Source: Bacteroidota bacterium
Lineage (GTDB): Bacteria; Bacteroidota; Bacteroidia; Bacteroidales; P3
Reading direction: 5' to 3'
Length of the DNA stretch: 64,000 nucleotides
NCBI GenBank assembly: GCA_017860255.1
Contig: JAFNAR010000009.1
Location: 1-64,000 of the forward strand
Of this stretch, positions 33,388 through 42,754 are shown piece by piece. Numbering within the stretch: position 1 is the stretch's first letter; every line of letters starts with the position of its first letter. The translations under genes and the position numbers were made by a program. The notes under the pieces are model-generated. The model was not told where the DNA came from. It saw only the letters and a program-made list of their open reading frames with translations, and made no database searches.

Positions 33388-35397
33388 ATGATTAGAACAT
33401 TATTATCAGGTTTATTACTATTTGTATTTTCGTTGCCAATTGTTTCTTTGGCTCAAGAAAAGGATTCCATTAAAAGCATAATGCTTAATGAGATCGAGAT
33501 TATTGATTCCTTTGCAAAAGACTCTCTTTCCAAACAATCTTCCTCCTCTTTAGACTCAACAGTTATTAAGAAAATCCCTTTTATTTCTGTTGGCGAAATG
33601 GCAAAGTATATTGCTGGAGTCAATGTTAAGGATTATGGCGGTGTTGGAGGTTTAAAGACAATTTCTGTTAGAGGTTTGGGCTCAGGACACAGTGCTGTGG
33701 TTTATGACGGAGTAAGTGTTACTGATTTTCAAACAGGACAAGTTGATTTGGGTAAGTTTTCTTCTGGAAACATTAAAGCAATTAATCTTTTTAATGGTCA
33801 ATCCTTCTCAATGCTTCAAACTGCAAGATCCTTAGCATTTGCAAATGTTTTCTTAATTGAAACTCAAAAACCATTATTTGACAGCTTGCAAAGAATAAAA
33901 GCATCAATTAAAACTTCTTATGGCTCTTTTAATTATGGTAATTTGGGTTTGAATCTGGCTTATAAGGTAAATAATATATGGACTTCATGGGTTGATTTGG
34001 ATATTCAAAACACAAAGGGAAATTATCCTTATTTGCTTCGTTACGGATATAGCGAAAATGACTCTACATCAAAGGAAATTAGAGAAAATTCTGATTATTT
34101 TGGATTTAGAGGTGAATGGAATGCCTTTGGAAGCTTTAATTCTAAAACTGATTTAAAACTTAAAGCCTATTATTTCTATTCTGAAAGAGGTTTACCAATG
34201 AGTACTACTCTCTACTATTTGAATTCTTCACAAAGACTTTGGGATGAAAACTTCTTTTTGCAAAGTATATTCACTCATAACTTCAATAAACGACTTTCCT
34301 ATCGTAATCATGCAAAGGCACTCTACTCTTTCTCCCATTTTCTTGACCCAAAAACTTTAAATATTTCAGGTTACCAAAGCGATAAATATTATCAGAGAGA
34401 ATATTATCTGAATAATGTTGCTTCATATTTGCTTGTGAAAGATTTGACTTTAGCTCTTAGCAACGATATTTTTCTAAATAATCTAAATGCTCCTTCTTCT
34501 TTCTACTCAAAAGCAAACAGAACTTCTTCAATAACTGCTTTAAGTTTTTTGTTTGATAATTCAAAACTTCTAATCAATGGTAATATTTTACATAATTATG
34601 TTTTGGATTATGAAGATAAGGAAAAGACTCAAAAAACAAAAAGTCACTTCTCTCCTTTTCTTTCAATAGGTTACACATGGAAAGAATGCTTTACATTGAG
34701 TGCTTTTTATAAGGATGTATTTCGAATGCCTTCCTTCAATGATTTATATTTTAACAGGGTAAGCTTTTCTTCCCTTGAGCCAGAAAAGGCTAAGCAATGG
34801 AACATTCATACAGAATTTTCTAAGAATTTTGGTTCTTACAAATCAAGTTTTATTTCTATTTCTTTAGATGCCTATTATAATAATGTAGAAGATAAAATTA
34901 TTGCTGTTCCTCAACGAAATTTATTTGTTTGGTCAATAATAAATTATGGTAGAGTTGAAATAAAAGGATTGGATATTCAATCATCTTTTAGAACTTACCT
35001 TCCTTTTTCTTTGGATTTGAATATTAGAGCAACCTATTCTTATCAAAAAGCTACTGATGTTTCAGATTCAAAGGCAATAACCTATAATAATCAAATTCCT
35101 TATACTCCTATTCATTCTGGTTCATTGTTTTTGAATCTTACTCACCCTATAATGGACCTTGCATACACTATAAATTTTGTTGGTAAGCGATATGCTCTTG
35201 CTGAAAACATTGATAGAAATATGCTAAAGCCATATCAAGATCACTCAATAACACTTTCTAAGGATTTCTTTTTGAAAAAAAATAAGATAAATATAGGCCT
35301 ATCATGTCTTAATTTGTTTGGAGTGCAATATGAGGTAGTTCGCAACTATCCAATGCCCCAACGACAATTTCGTATTAATTTAAAAATGGATTTATAA
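33388..35397 (+). CDS. btuB: TonB-dependent cobalamin receptor
   Basis: A 669-residue outer-membrane receptor for energy-dependent B12 import. Signal peptide (about 1-22, LAQ). Plug domain (about 60-165; ISVGEMAKYIAGVNVKDYGG, ISVRGLGSGHSAVVYDGVS). Then a 22-strand-type barrel ending RQFRINLKMDL. No SusC-style carboxypeptidase-like N-terminal domain is present, which fits BtuB rather than a glycan receptor. Assignment as BtuB comes from the cobalamin riboswitch directly upstream and the BtuG-like gene directly downstream. Its TAA overlaps the next ATG by one base. Confidence 0.92.
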   Translation: MIRTLLSGLLLFVFSLPIVSLAQEKDSIKSIMLNEIEIIDSFAKDSLSKQSSSSLDSTVIKKIPFISVGEMAKYIAGVNVKDYGGVGGLKTISVRGLGSGHSAVVYDGVSVTDFQTGQVDLGKFSSGNIKAINLFNGQSFSMLQTARSLAFANVFLIETQKPLFDSLQRIKASIKTSYGSFNYGNLGLNLAYKVNNIWTSWVDLDIQNTKGNYPYLLRYGYSENDSTSKEIRENSDYFGFRGEWNAFGSFNSKTDLKLKAYYFYSERGLPMSTTLYYLNSSQRLWDENFFLQSIFTHNFNKRLSYRNHAKALYSFSHFLDPKTLNISGYQSDKYYQREYYLNNVASYLLVKDLTLALSNDIFLNNLNAPSSFYSKANRTSSITALSFLFDNSKLLINGNILHNYVLDYEDKEKTQKTKSHFSPFLSIGYTWKECFTLSAFYKDVFRMPSFNDLYFNRVSFSSLEPEKAKQWNIHTEFSKNFGSYKSSFISISLDAYYNNVEDKIIAVPQRNLFVWSIINYGRVEIKGLDIQSSFRTYLPFSLDLNIRATYSYQKATDVSDSKAITYNNQIPYTPIHSGSLFLNLTHPIMDLAYTINFVGKRYALAENIDRNMLKPYQDHSITLSKDFFLKKNKINIGLSCLNLFGVQYEVVRNYPMPQRQFRINLKMDL

Positions 35398-36497
35398 TGA
35401 AAAAAACAAAATGGATTTTAGCTTTAATCTTTTTGGGATTAAGCTTTGGTTTCACTTCCTGCAAGGATGACACAAATGAAAATCCGAATATAACTGAAGA
35501 AACTCTCCATAAAGGGCTTTTCATTCTTTGTGAGGGGAATTGGGGACATAATAATTCTGCTCTTGATTTTTATGATAAAGAAACACAAAAAATAACATTA
35601 GACTTATTTAATAATGTTAATGGTCAAGGTTTAGGTGATACTGGTAATGATATGATTCAATTTGGAGATTATATTTTTATTGCAGTTAAAGAATCAGCTT
35701 GTGTTAATGTTATTAATAAAAATACAGGTAAGTTAATAAAAAGAATATCTGTTATAGGCAATGATGGCAACAATCGTAAGCCTTCAAGATTTTGTGCAAC
35801 AAATTCTATGATTTACTTATGTACTGTTGATGGAAATGTTGTTGAAATAAATCCTAATTCTTTAAATCTTGGAAGAATTGCTAAAGTTGGACGTAACCCT
35901 GAAGATATTTGTATTTCTAATAACAAGCTTTATGTTACAAATTCTGGAGGATTAGATTTTAATACTCCTATTGGATATGATAAAACTGTTTCTGTTGTTG
36001 ATCCTTCCTCTATGACCGAAATAAAGAAGATTGAAGTTGGCCTTAATCCTGGTTTTATTAAACCTCTTAAAGATGGTTTAATCGGATTAATAGTAAGAGG
36101 AGATTATTCTGATATAAAATTTGTTACAATAAACACTAATACAGATGAATTAACTAAAACTTTTAATATCCCAATGTTAAACTTTGATGTTATAGACAAT
36201 AATAATATTGTTTATTTGAACTATGATTATTTTGGTTCTTCTGCTTCAGTAATAAAGAAATTTGATTACAACTCTAACTCTACTTTAAGTAATGATTTTA
36301 TTAATACTGGTGGAATTATTAGTCAAATAACTTTACCTTACGGAATTAATATTTCAAAATCTAATAATGAAGTCTATATTACAGATGCTGTAGATTATAT
36401 TACAAGTGGTAAAGTATTTGTATTTGATTTGTTGGGTAATTTTAAATATTCAATAAATGTAAGCAATACTCCTACAAAAGTAATTGCAAGAGATTAA
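35397..36497 (+). CDS. btuG: BtuG-like surface beta-propeller lipoprotein
   Basis: A 366-residue lipoprotein (GFTSC, Cys22) with a YncE/BtuG-type seven-bladed propeller: LFILCEGNWGHNNSALDFYD near the start, repeated blades such as NVINKNTGKLIKRISVIG, VSVVDPSSMTEIKKIEVG and a final VFDLLGNFKYSINV. In Bacteroides, BtuG forms a stable surface lid on BtuB and captures cobalamin with very high affinity. One-base overlap with btuB (TAATG) shows translational coupling, and both are under riboswitch 2. Confidence 0.92.
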   Translation: MKKTKWILALIFLGLSFGFTSCKDDTNENPNITEETLHKGLFILCEGNWGHNNSALDFYDKETQKITLDLFNNVNGQGLGDTGNDMIQFGDYIFIAVKESACVNVINKNTGKLIKRISVIGNDGNNRKPSRFCATNSMIYLCTVDGNVVEINPNSLNLGRIAKVGRNPEDICISNNKLYVTNSGGLDFNTPIGYDKTVSVVDPSSMTEIKKIEVGLNPGFIKPLKDGLIGLIVRGDYSDIKFVTINTNTDELTKTFNIPMLNFDVIDNNNIVYLNYDYFGSSASVIKKFDYNSNSTLSNDFINTGGIISQITLPYGINISKSNNEVYITDAVDYITSGKVFVFDLLGNFKYSINVSNTPTKVIARD

Positions 36498-36540
36498 TCA
36501 ATAAAACATTTAATAACTAATAAAATATTATAATACCATT

Positions 36541-36620
36541 TTGATTTAATTGTTAATTATTATTCTTACATTTGCCTTTTAAAATTGAGTTTAACAATTA
36601 ATAATTAACAATTAAATCAA
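36541..36620. repeat. Perfect 22-bp inverted repeat around the NSS-transporter promoter
   Basis: Left arm 36541-36562 begins TTGATTTAATTGTT; its exact reverse complement is 36599-36620 (ending AACAATTAAATCAA). The arms flank 36 bp that contain the -7 box TACATTTG (36567-36574). The right arm ends on the A of the start codon, so the 5' leader could fold with the left arm only if transcription began further upstream. Promoter switch, operator dyad or leader hairpin are all possible. Confidence 0.85.
36567..36574 (+). promoter_or_regulatory. -7 box TACATTTG for the NSS transporter
   Basis: TACATTTG is preceded by TTTG at 36540-36543 (23 bp, slightly long spacing). It lies inside the 22-bp inverted repeats. 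Confidence 0.55.
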
Positions 36621-37963
36621 TGGAAAACAAAGTTACTTTTGGCTCAAAATTTGGCACTCTTGCCGTAGTTGGTGGTTCAGTAATTGGACTTGGGAATATT
36701 TGGAGATTCCCCTATTTAGCAGGAAACAATGGAGGCTCAGCTTTTATTATTGTTTACATTCTCTGTAGCTTATCAATTGCCATTCCAATCATGATTAGTG
36801 AATTTGTAATTGGTCGTTCAACAGGCAAAAATGCTTATGGAGCTTTTAAAGAGATTTCTAAAAAGAAATTTTGGGGTTTAGTTGGATTGGCAGGAATAAT
36901 AACTGTTTTCTTTATTTATGGTTTCTATTCAGTAGTTGCTGGTTGGGCAATTTCTTTTATTCAAACCTCGCTTACAAGTGGCTTTGCAGGAAAATCTCCA
37001 GAACTAATACATAGCAATTTCATGAATTATATTAATTCTGGATGGAAACCTACCCTTGCTGCTTTAGTGTTTATAGTTTTAACTGCTGGGATTGTTATTG
37101 GAGGAATTCAAAAAGGTATTGAAAGAGTTAATAAAATTCTTATGCCTATGCTTTTCTTAATTATAATTCTTCTTTTCATTTACTCAACTTCTCTAACTGG
37201 ATTCTCCGATGCAATGGATTTCCTTTTAAAACCTGACTTTAGTAAATTGGGATTTAAAGCAGTTCTTGCTGCAATAGGACAATCGTTCTTTTCTATGAGT
37301 TTGGGAATGGGTTGTATGATTACTTATGGAGCTTATATTAAACAAAAGGCTTCTCTTACTGGAATTGCCTTAACGATTGGACTTGCTGACTTATCTGTTG
37401 CTCTTTTAGCTGGCTTTGCAATCTTCCCTGGAGTATTTACTTTTGGAATTGAACCAACCTCTGGTCCTACTCTAATTTTTGAAACTCTTCCTTTAGTTTT
37501 TTCTATGATGCCTTTTGGTAATATATTTGCAATATTCTTTTTCTTCTTAGTTTTTATTGCTGCAATTACTTCTTCTGTTTCCATGTTGGAACCTATTTGT
37601 TTGTTTGCTATTCAAGAGTTTAAATTTTCAAGAGTTAAGTCAACAATAATTATTTCATTAGTAGTTTTTATATTAGCTGTTCTTTGCGCATATTCACAAG
37701 TTGATGATTCTTCAATTAGATTATTTGGTAAAAATCTTTTCGATGCATTAAATGATATAACTGATAAATTCCTAATGCCAATTGGAGCTTTACTAATAAT
37801 TATTTTTGTTGGCTGGTTTGCAAACAAAGAATTGGTAAGAAATCAATTTACAAATAATGGGACAATATTAAACAAAGGATATAAGCTATATATTAATGTT
37901 GTAAGATTCTTTGTTCCTTTGGTTCTTTCATTATTTATCCTTAATTTAATGGGCTTATTATAA
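36620..37963 (+). CDS. Sodium-dependent amino-acid-type transporter (NSS/SNF family)
   Basis: A 447-residue inner-membrane symporter. The family signature GSVIGLGNIWRFPYLAGNNG occupies helix 1, with the unwound Na+/substrate-binding region. About 11 hydrophobic segments follow, e.g. IPIMISEFVIGRSTGKNAYG and SFFSMSLGMGCMITYGAY (helix 6 region). NSS members import amino acids or related amines with Na+. It lies between the B12-uptake genes and the lysine-fermentation genes, so lysine or another fermentable amino acid is a reasonable but untested guess. Confidence 0.92.
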   Translation: MENKVTFGSKFGTLAVVGGSVIGLGNIWRFPYLAGNNGGSAFIIVYILCSLSIAIPIMISEFVIGRSTGKNAYGAFKEISKKKFWGLVGLAGIITVFFIYGFYSVVAGWAISFIQTSLTSGFAGKSPELIHSNFMNYINSGWKPTLAALVFIVLTAGIVIGGIQKGIERVNKILMPMLFLIIILLFIYSTSLTGFSDAMDFLLKPDFSKLGFKAVLAAIGQSFFSMSLGMGCMITYGAYIKQKASLTGIALTIGLADLSVALLAGFAIFPGVFTFGIEPTSGPTLIFETLPLVFSMMPFGNIFAIFFFFLVFIAAITSSVSMLEPICLFAIQEFKFSRVKSTIIISLVVFILAVLCAYSQVDDSSIRLFGKNLFDALNDITDKFLMPIGALLIIIFVGWFANKELVRNQFTNNGTILNKGYKLYINVVRFFVPLVLSLFILNLMGLL

Positions 37964-38026
37964 TATTAACATTTTAATGTTAGTAAATAATTCGTCAAAC
38001 TATATCTTTAGGATAATTTTTGAATA

Positions 38027-38034
38027 TATATTTG
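38027..38034 (+). promoter_or_regulatory. -7 box TATATTTG for the OMP at 38119
   Basis: TATATTTGC lies 85 nt ahead of the ATG. The -33 element is not clear. Confidence 0.45.
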
Positions 38035-38118
38035 CAACATATTTCCCTTTTACGAGTAAAATATAAAAAAATAAAAATTAAATTTAACAACACGTTTATT
38101 AATTAAAAACAAAACATC

Positions 38119-38778
38119 ATGAAAAAGAATTTAATTATTTTAGTTGCTGTTCTATTAACATCAACTTTCGCATTTGCACAAAGTGGCAATATGTTTGTAA
38201 CTGGACATCTGGGATTTAATACTAATTCAAGCACCAATTCAGTTGGTTCTACAAGTGTTGATATTCCTGGAGGAAATACTTTTGATATTATGGCTGAATT
38301 TCACTACAAGATCACTAAGAATATTGCAGTTGGTCTTGGATTAGATTATGAAAGATATTCTTCTTTCGTTGGTACAACTCCTGGTGGAACAGATTATTTT
38401 AACTCTGAATCAATGTTTTCAATTGTTCCTTCTGCAATTTATGGAATTAAAATAACTGATAATTTTAAATATATTCCAAGATTATATCTTGCAATTGGAT
38501 TTGGAAGTATAGATGAAGAATCTCCAGCTGTTTTAGATCCTAATAAAATAGAAACATTTACAACTGATTTATCAAGTTTTACAATTGGTGTTAAACCTCT
38601 AAGCTTTGAATATGGAATTAATAATAGATTCGCAATTACTATGAGCTTTGGAGATTTATACTACAGAACTTATACTGAAAAAGCTACAATTGCAAATATT
38701 GAAAGTAAAGCTACTAACAAGGGATTCAATTTAGATGCTAACTATGGTGCATCATTTGGAATTCGTATTTATTTATAA
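38119..38778 (+). CDS. Outer-membrane beta-barrel protein
   Basis: A 219-residue protein with a signal peptide (about 1-20, FAQ) and an eight-strand-type barrel of the OmpX/OmpW-like outer_membrane_beta-barrel group. It has amphipathic strands (MFVTGHLGFNTNS, AVGLGLDYERYSSF, RLYLAIGFGSI) and a C-terminal GASFGIRIYL. The role is unknown. It is monocistronic by position, with its own promoter and a strong terminator. Confidence 0.75.
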   Translation: MKKNLIILVAVLLTSTFAFAQSGNMFVTGHLGFNTNSSTNSVGSTSVDIPGGNTFDIMAEFHYKITKNIAVGLGLDYERYSSFVGTTPGGTDYFNSESMFSIVPSAIYGIKITDNFKYIPRLYLAIGFGSIDEESPAVLDPNKIETFTTDLSSFTIGVKPLSFEYGINNRFAITMSFGDLYYRTYTEKATIANIESKATNKGFNLDANYGASFGIRIYL

Positions 38779-38800
38779 TTAAGTAGATATTAACTCTCTA

Positions 38801-38828
38801 AAAGAGTAAGCTAAATGGCTTACTCTTT
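38801..38828 (+). terminator. Terminator of the OMP gene
   Basis: A perfect 11-bp stem AAAGAGTAAGC/GCTTACTCTTT is followed by a T-run. Confidence 0.88.
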
Positions 38829-38896
38829 TTTTGTTTTATAAATTTGACATGTTAAAACATTGTTATTGTAAAATTTCCAATATTTTTATTAAGAAT

Positions 38897-38928
38897 TTTG
38901 TTTATTAAGTGGTAATTAACTAATTTTG
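38897..38928 (+). promoter_or_regulatory. Promoter TTTG-N20-TAATTTTG for kdd
   Basis: TTTG 38897-38900 and TAATTTTG 38921-38928 match the Bacteroidota consensus with 20-bp spacing. The leader of about 120 nt to ATG 39054 holds no recognised element. Confidence 0.65.
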
Positions 38929-39053
38929 CAGATTGAATTATGCCTTTTATTAAGGCATTAAAGTTTAAAGTATAGTAATAAAAGCATTCTCAAGGATTAA
39001 AGGAGTTCTGCCTTGAAATAAATGCAAAAATAGTGAACTCAATATATAAATAT

Positions 39054-40094
39054 ATGAAAAAAGGATGTAAATACGGTACTCACCGTGTATTGGAACCAAA
39101 AGGTGTATTGCCTCAACCAGCTAACAAAATTGATAACAATATGGATGAAATCTACGACAATGAAATCCTTATTGATGTTCAAACTCTAAATGTTGACAGT
39201 GCTTCTTTCACTCAAATTGAAGAACAAGCTGGTGGCGACAAAGCTAAAATTGCTGAAATAATGATGGGTATTGTTGCAAAACAAGGAAAACATAGAAACC
39301 CTGTAACTGGTTCTGGTGGTATGTTACTTGGAACAGTTGAAAAAATTGGTGATGCACTTATCGGAAAAACAGATCTTAAAGTTGGCGATAAAATTGCTAC
39401 ATTAGTTTCTCTTTCTCTTACTCCTTTACGTATTGATAAAATTAAAGATATCCGTCCAGATATCGACCAAGTTGATATTGATGGTAAAGCTATTTTATTT
39501 GAAAGTGGAATTTATGCAAAAATTCCTGCTGACCTTCCAGAAAACTTAGCTCTATCTGCATTAGACGTTGCTGGAGCTCCTGCTCAAACTGCAAAATTAG
39601 TTAAACCTGGTGATACAGTTTTAATTATTGGTGCTGGTGGAAAATCTGGTATGCTTTGCTGCTACGAAGCTAAAAAACGTGCTGGAGTAACTGGAAAAGT
39701 TATTGGACTTTGCCATAGCCAAAAATCAACAGAAAGATTACAAAAATTAGGTTTTTGTGATTATGTTTTCTCAGCTGACGCAACTCAACCTGTTCCTGTA
39801 ATGCAAAAAATTCAAGAACTAACAAATGGTGCAATGGCTGATATTACAATTAATAACGTAAATATCAATGACACTGAAATGACTTCTATCCTTTGTACAA
39901 AAAATGATGGTGTAGTTTATTTCTTCTCTATGGCTACAAGCTTCACAAAAGCTGCTTTAGGAGCAGAAGGTGTTGGTTCTGATGTTACAATGATTGTTGG
40001 AAATGGTTATACTAAAGGACATGCTGAAATAACTCTTCAACTTCTACGCGAATCTAAAGTACTTAGAGATATCTTTACTGAGCTTTACGCTTAA
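39054..40094 (+). CDS. kdd: L-erythro-3,5-diaminohexanoate dehydrogenase
   Basis: The lysine-fermentation enzyme that oxidatively deaminates 3,5-diaminohexanoate to 5-amino-3-oxohexanoate with NAD(P)+. 346 residues from ATG 39054; an in-frame GTG at 39033 is not needed. Recognised from the family opening (GCKYGTHRVLEPKGVLPQPA) and the Rossmann motif VLIIGAGGKSGMLCCYEA, with lysine-pathway neighbours confirming. It is the first gene of the catabolic set, with its own terminator at 40115-40145, so kamA and beyond may also be read from a second promoter. Confidence 0.93.
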   Translation: MKKGCKYGTHRVLEPKGVLPQPANKIDNNMDEIYDNEILIDVQTLNVDSASFTQIEEQAGGDKAKIAEIMMGIVAKQGKHRNPVTGSGGMLLGTVEKIGDALIGKTDLKVGDKIATLVSLSLTPLRIDKIKDIRPDIDQVDIDGKAILFESGIYAKIPADLPENLALSALDVAGAPAQTAKLVKPGDTVLIIGAGGKSGMLCCYEAKKRAGVTGKVIGLCHSQKSTERLQKLGFCDYVFSADATQPVPVMQKIQELTNGAMADITINNVNINDTEMTSILCTKNDGVVYFFSMATSFTKAALGAEGVGSDVTMIVGNGYTKGHAEITLQLLRESKVLRDIFTELYA

Positions 40095-40114
40095 TAAATA
40101 AATTTAAGATTTAA

Positions 40115-40145
40115 AACTGTGAGTAGAGTATTCTGCTTACAGTTT
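40115..40145 (+). terminator. Terminator after kdd
   Basis: AAACTGTGAGTAGA pairs with TCTGCTTACAGTTT (two mismatches) and is followed by T-rich sequence. Confidence 0.7.
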
Positions 40146-40167
40146 TTTATTATAACATTAAATCGTT

Positions 40168-40467
40168 ATGAATATAAGTGTTTGTGGTATAGATTGCGAA
40201 ATAGCTTGTGTTGAATGTAATAAATATTTAGATTCACCATGCAAAGGTTGCAATGAAGAAAAAGGAAGATTATATTGGACTAAGCATTTAGGATTAGATG
40301 TTTGTCCAATATTTAATTGTTGCGTTAACGAAAAACAATTAGAAAATTGTGGTAAATGCGATAAACTTCCTTGTGATAAATTCTTTTCTACAAAAGACCC
40401 ATCTATTTCTGATGAGTTATTCAAACAAAAAATTCAAGAACGAGTAGATTTACTAATGACTTTATAA
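40168..40467 (+). CDS. Cysteine-rich DUF3795-like protein
   Basis: A 99-residue cytoplasmic protein with about a dozen cysteines. Motifs are CGIDCEIACVEC, CKGCNEEKGR, CPIFNCCVNEK and ENCGKCDKLPCDKF. This is the DUF3795 pattern, presumed to bind zinc or an iron-sulfur cluster; no function is established. It starts 74 nt after kdd and ends 13 nt before kamA, within the lysine gene set, so a link to the radical SAM aminomutase or its cofactor supply is conceivable but not shown. Confidence 0.8.
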   Translation: MNISVCGIDCEIACVECNKYLDSPCKGCNEEKGRLYWTKHLGLDVCPIFNCCVNEKQLENCGKCDKLPCDKFFSTKDPSISDELFKQKIQERVDLLMTL

Positions 40468-40480
40468 AACAATTATATTT

Positions 40481-41734
40481 ATGCAAGTAAACAGAAGAAA
40501 AGAATTATTCCCTGAGGTTTCTAATAAAGACTGGAACAATTGGAAATGGCAAGTAAAGAATAGAATAGAAACACTTGAAGATTTAAAAAAATACATCTCT
40601 TTAACTCCACAAGAAGAAGAAGGTGTTAAGAAATCTCTTAAGACATTACGTATGGCAATAACTCCATACTATATTTCTTTAATTGACATTAATAATCCTA
40701 ATTGTCCAGTAAGAAGACAGGCTATTCCTACAGCTGCAGAAGTTTATCAATCACCTGCAGACTTATTAGATCCTCTTCATGAAGATGAAGACTCTCCAGT
40801 TGCTGGCTTAACACATCGTTATCCAGATAGAGTTTTATTCTTAATAACAGATATGTGCTCTATGTATTGCCGTCATTGTACAAGAAGAAGATTTGCAGGT
40901 CAAAACGATTGTGAAAGCCCTTCAGAAAGAATTCAAAAGGCAATTGATTATATAGCACGTACTCCACAAGTAAGAGATGTTCTTCTTTCTGGAGGTGATG
41001 CATTGATGGTAAACGATAAAATGTTGGAGTCAATCATTCAACGTCTTCGTGCAATTCCTCACGTAGAAATTATTAGAATTGGTTCACGTACTCCTGTTGT
41101 TTGCCCTCAAAGAATTACTGATGATTTGGTTAATATGTTAAAGAAGTATCACCCAATTTGGTTAAATACTCACTTTAATCACCCTAACGAATGTACTGAA
41201 GAAGCAAAAGAAGCTTGTGCAAAACTTGCTAATGCTGGTATTCCATTAGGGAATCAATCAGTTCTTTTAAGAGGAGTTAATGATGATGCAAGAGTAATGA
41301 AGAAATTAGTTCAAAAATTGGTTATGATGAGAGTTCGCCCTTATTATATTTACCAATGTGACCTTTCTATGGGATTAGAACATTTCCGTACTCCTGTTTC
41401 AAAAGGAATTGAAATAATAGAAAACCTTAGAGGACATACATCTGGTTATGCTGTACCTACATTTGTTGTGGATGCTCCTGGTGGTGGTGGAAAAACTCCA
41501 GTTATGCCTCAATATATTATTTCTCAAAGTCCAGGAAAAGTTGTTTTGAGAAACTTTGAAGGAGTTATCACAACATACACAGAACCTACTAACTATTCTA
41601 ACGAATGTGAATGTGATATTGACTTCTTAGAAGAAGAAATGAAAACTGATGGTGTTGCAGGCCTTCTTCATGGAGACAGACTTGCTCTTGAACCAAGCCA
41701 TTTGGCACGTCACGAACGTATAAAGAAGAAATAA
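40481..41734 (+). CDS. kamA: Lysine 2,3-aminomutase
   Basis: A radical SAM, PLP-dependent enzyme that converts L-lysine to L-beta-lysine, the first step of lysine fermentation. At 417 residues the length is normal. The [4Fe-4S] ligands are Cys126, Cys130 and Cys133 (MCSMYCRHCTRRR). PLP lysine Lys338 lies in DAPGGGGKTPVMP. Substrate-binding Asp294 and Asp331 match positions known in the clostridial enzyme. Beta-lysine would next go to the B12-dependent lysine 5,6-aminomutase, which is not in the window. Confidence 0.97.
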   Translation: MQVNRRKELFPEVSNKDWNNWKWQVKNRIETLEDLKKYISLTPQEEEGVKKSLKTLRMAITPYYISLIDINNPNCPVRRQAIPTAAEVYQSPADLLDPLHEDEDSPVAGLTHRYPDRVLFLITDMCSMYCRHCTRRRFAGQNDCESPSERIQKAIDYIARTPQVRDVLLSGGDALMVNDKMLESIIQRLRAIPHVEIIRIGSRTPVVCPQRITDDLVNMLKKYHPIWLNTHFNHPNECTEEAKEACAKLANAGIPLGNQSVLLRGVNDDARVMKKLVQKLVMMRVRPYYIYQCDLSMGLEHFRTPVSKGIEIIENLRGHTSGYAVPTFVVDAPGGGGKTPVMPQYIISQSPGKVVLRNFEGVITTYTEPTNYSNECECDIDFLEEEMKTDGVAGLLHGDRLALEPSHLARHERIKKK

Positions 41735-41739
41735 AAGAT

Positions 41740-42750
41740 TTGCCATTCATTGATGAAATATTAAAATACAAAAGTGTATCTTTTGTTGGAATGGAAAAGA
41801 ATACAGGCAAGACAGAGACATTAAATTATGTCCTATCTGGCTTGTGCTCTTATAATGGAGTTAGGGTTGGAATAACTTCAATTGGTATTGATGGCGAAAA
41901 AACTGACCAAGTTACAAAGACTCAAAAACCAGAAATAAATATTTCAAAAGATACTCTTTTCATTACATCGGAACATTTCTATAAACAGAAAGAAATTATT
42001 TCAAATATTCTTTCCATTTCAAAAAAAGGGACTTCCTTAGGAAGATTAATTACTGCAGAAGCTATAACTCAAGGAAAAGTTTTGTTAGCAGGAGCCTCCA
42101 ACACAATTTGGCTAAAAGAAACAATTAAAGAACTGCATAACTATAAAGCTGATGTGGTTTTGGTTGATGGTGCTTTGTCAAGAAAGAGTTTTGGCTCTCC
42201 ATCAATAACTGATGCAATGATATTATCTACTGGGGCTGCCCTTTCAATAAATCTCAACACCTTAGTACAAAAAACCAACTTTGTTTATAGGATGACTCAG
42301 TTAGAATCCATTGAGAAATCTTTAACTAAAAAGCTACAAGATATTGACTCAGGAATATATGCAATTGATTCAAATGGAAAGGTAATTGACTTGGACATTC
42401 CTTCAATATTGATGATTGAACAATTTAAGGATAGAATATTCAGTTATGGCAAGAGGATATTTGTTTCAGGTATAATTACTGATAGACTAATTGATTTCTT
42501 GAAAGTTCAAAAAAGCATCAATGAAATTGAAATAATAGTTAAGGATTTCACAAGAATATTTTGCAAACCTGAAAACATTGACTCCTATTTCAAAAAAGGA
42601 GGAAAACTTAAAGTTGTTCAACCAACAAACATAATTGCAATAACTGTTAACCCAACTTCTCCAAGTGGATATAATTTAAATTCAAAAACTCTAATTGATG
42701 AGCTAAAAAAGCATATTCCTATACCAATCTATAACATTAAAGAAATTTAG
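41740..42750 (+). CDS. kamB: KamB-like P-loop protein of the lysine cluster
   Basis: A 336-residue cytoplasmic protein with a Walker A loop GMEKNTGKTET (17-27; Lys24). It is the conserved companion found beside kamA and the MutS-like gene in lysine-fermentation clusters. With KamC it is thought to act as a reactivating factor for the B12-dependent lysine 5,6-aminomutase (recalled from family knowledge, moderate certainty). The start is TTG at 41740, five bases after the kamA stop; the first ATG (Met18) would cut into the P-loop strand. Next gene begins 4 nt after its stop. Confidence 0.8.
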   Translation: MPFIDEILKYKSVSFVGMEKNTGKTETLNYVLSGLCSYNGVRVGITSIGIDGEKTDQVTKTQKPEINISKDTLFITSEHFYKQKEIISNILSISKKGTSLGRLITAEAITQGKVLLAGASNTIWLKETIKELHNYKADVVLVDGALSRKSFGSPSITDAMILSTGAALSINLNTLVQKTNFVYRMTQLESIEKSLTKKLQDIDSGIYAIDSNGKVIDLDIPSILMIEQFKDRIFSYGKRIFVSGIITDRLIDFLKVQKSINEIEIIVKDFTRIFCKPENIDSYFKKGGKLKVVQPTNIIAITVNPTSPSGYNLNSKTLIDELKKHIPIPIYNIKEI

Positions 42751-42754
42751 CCTT

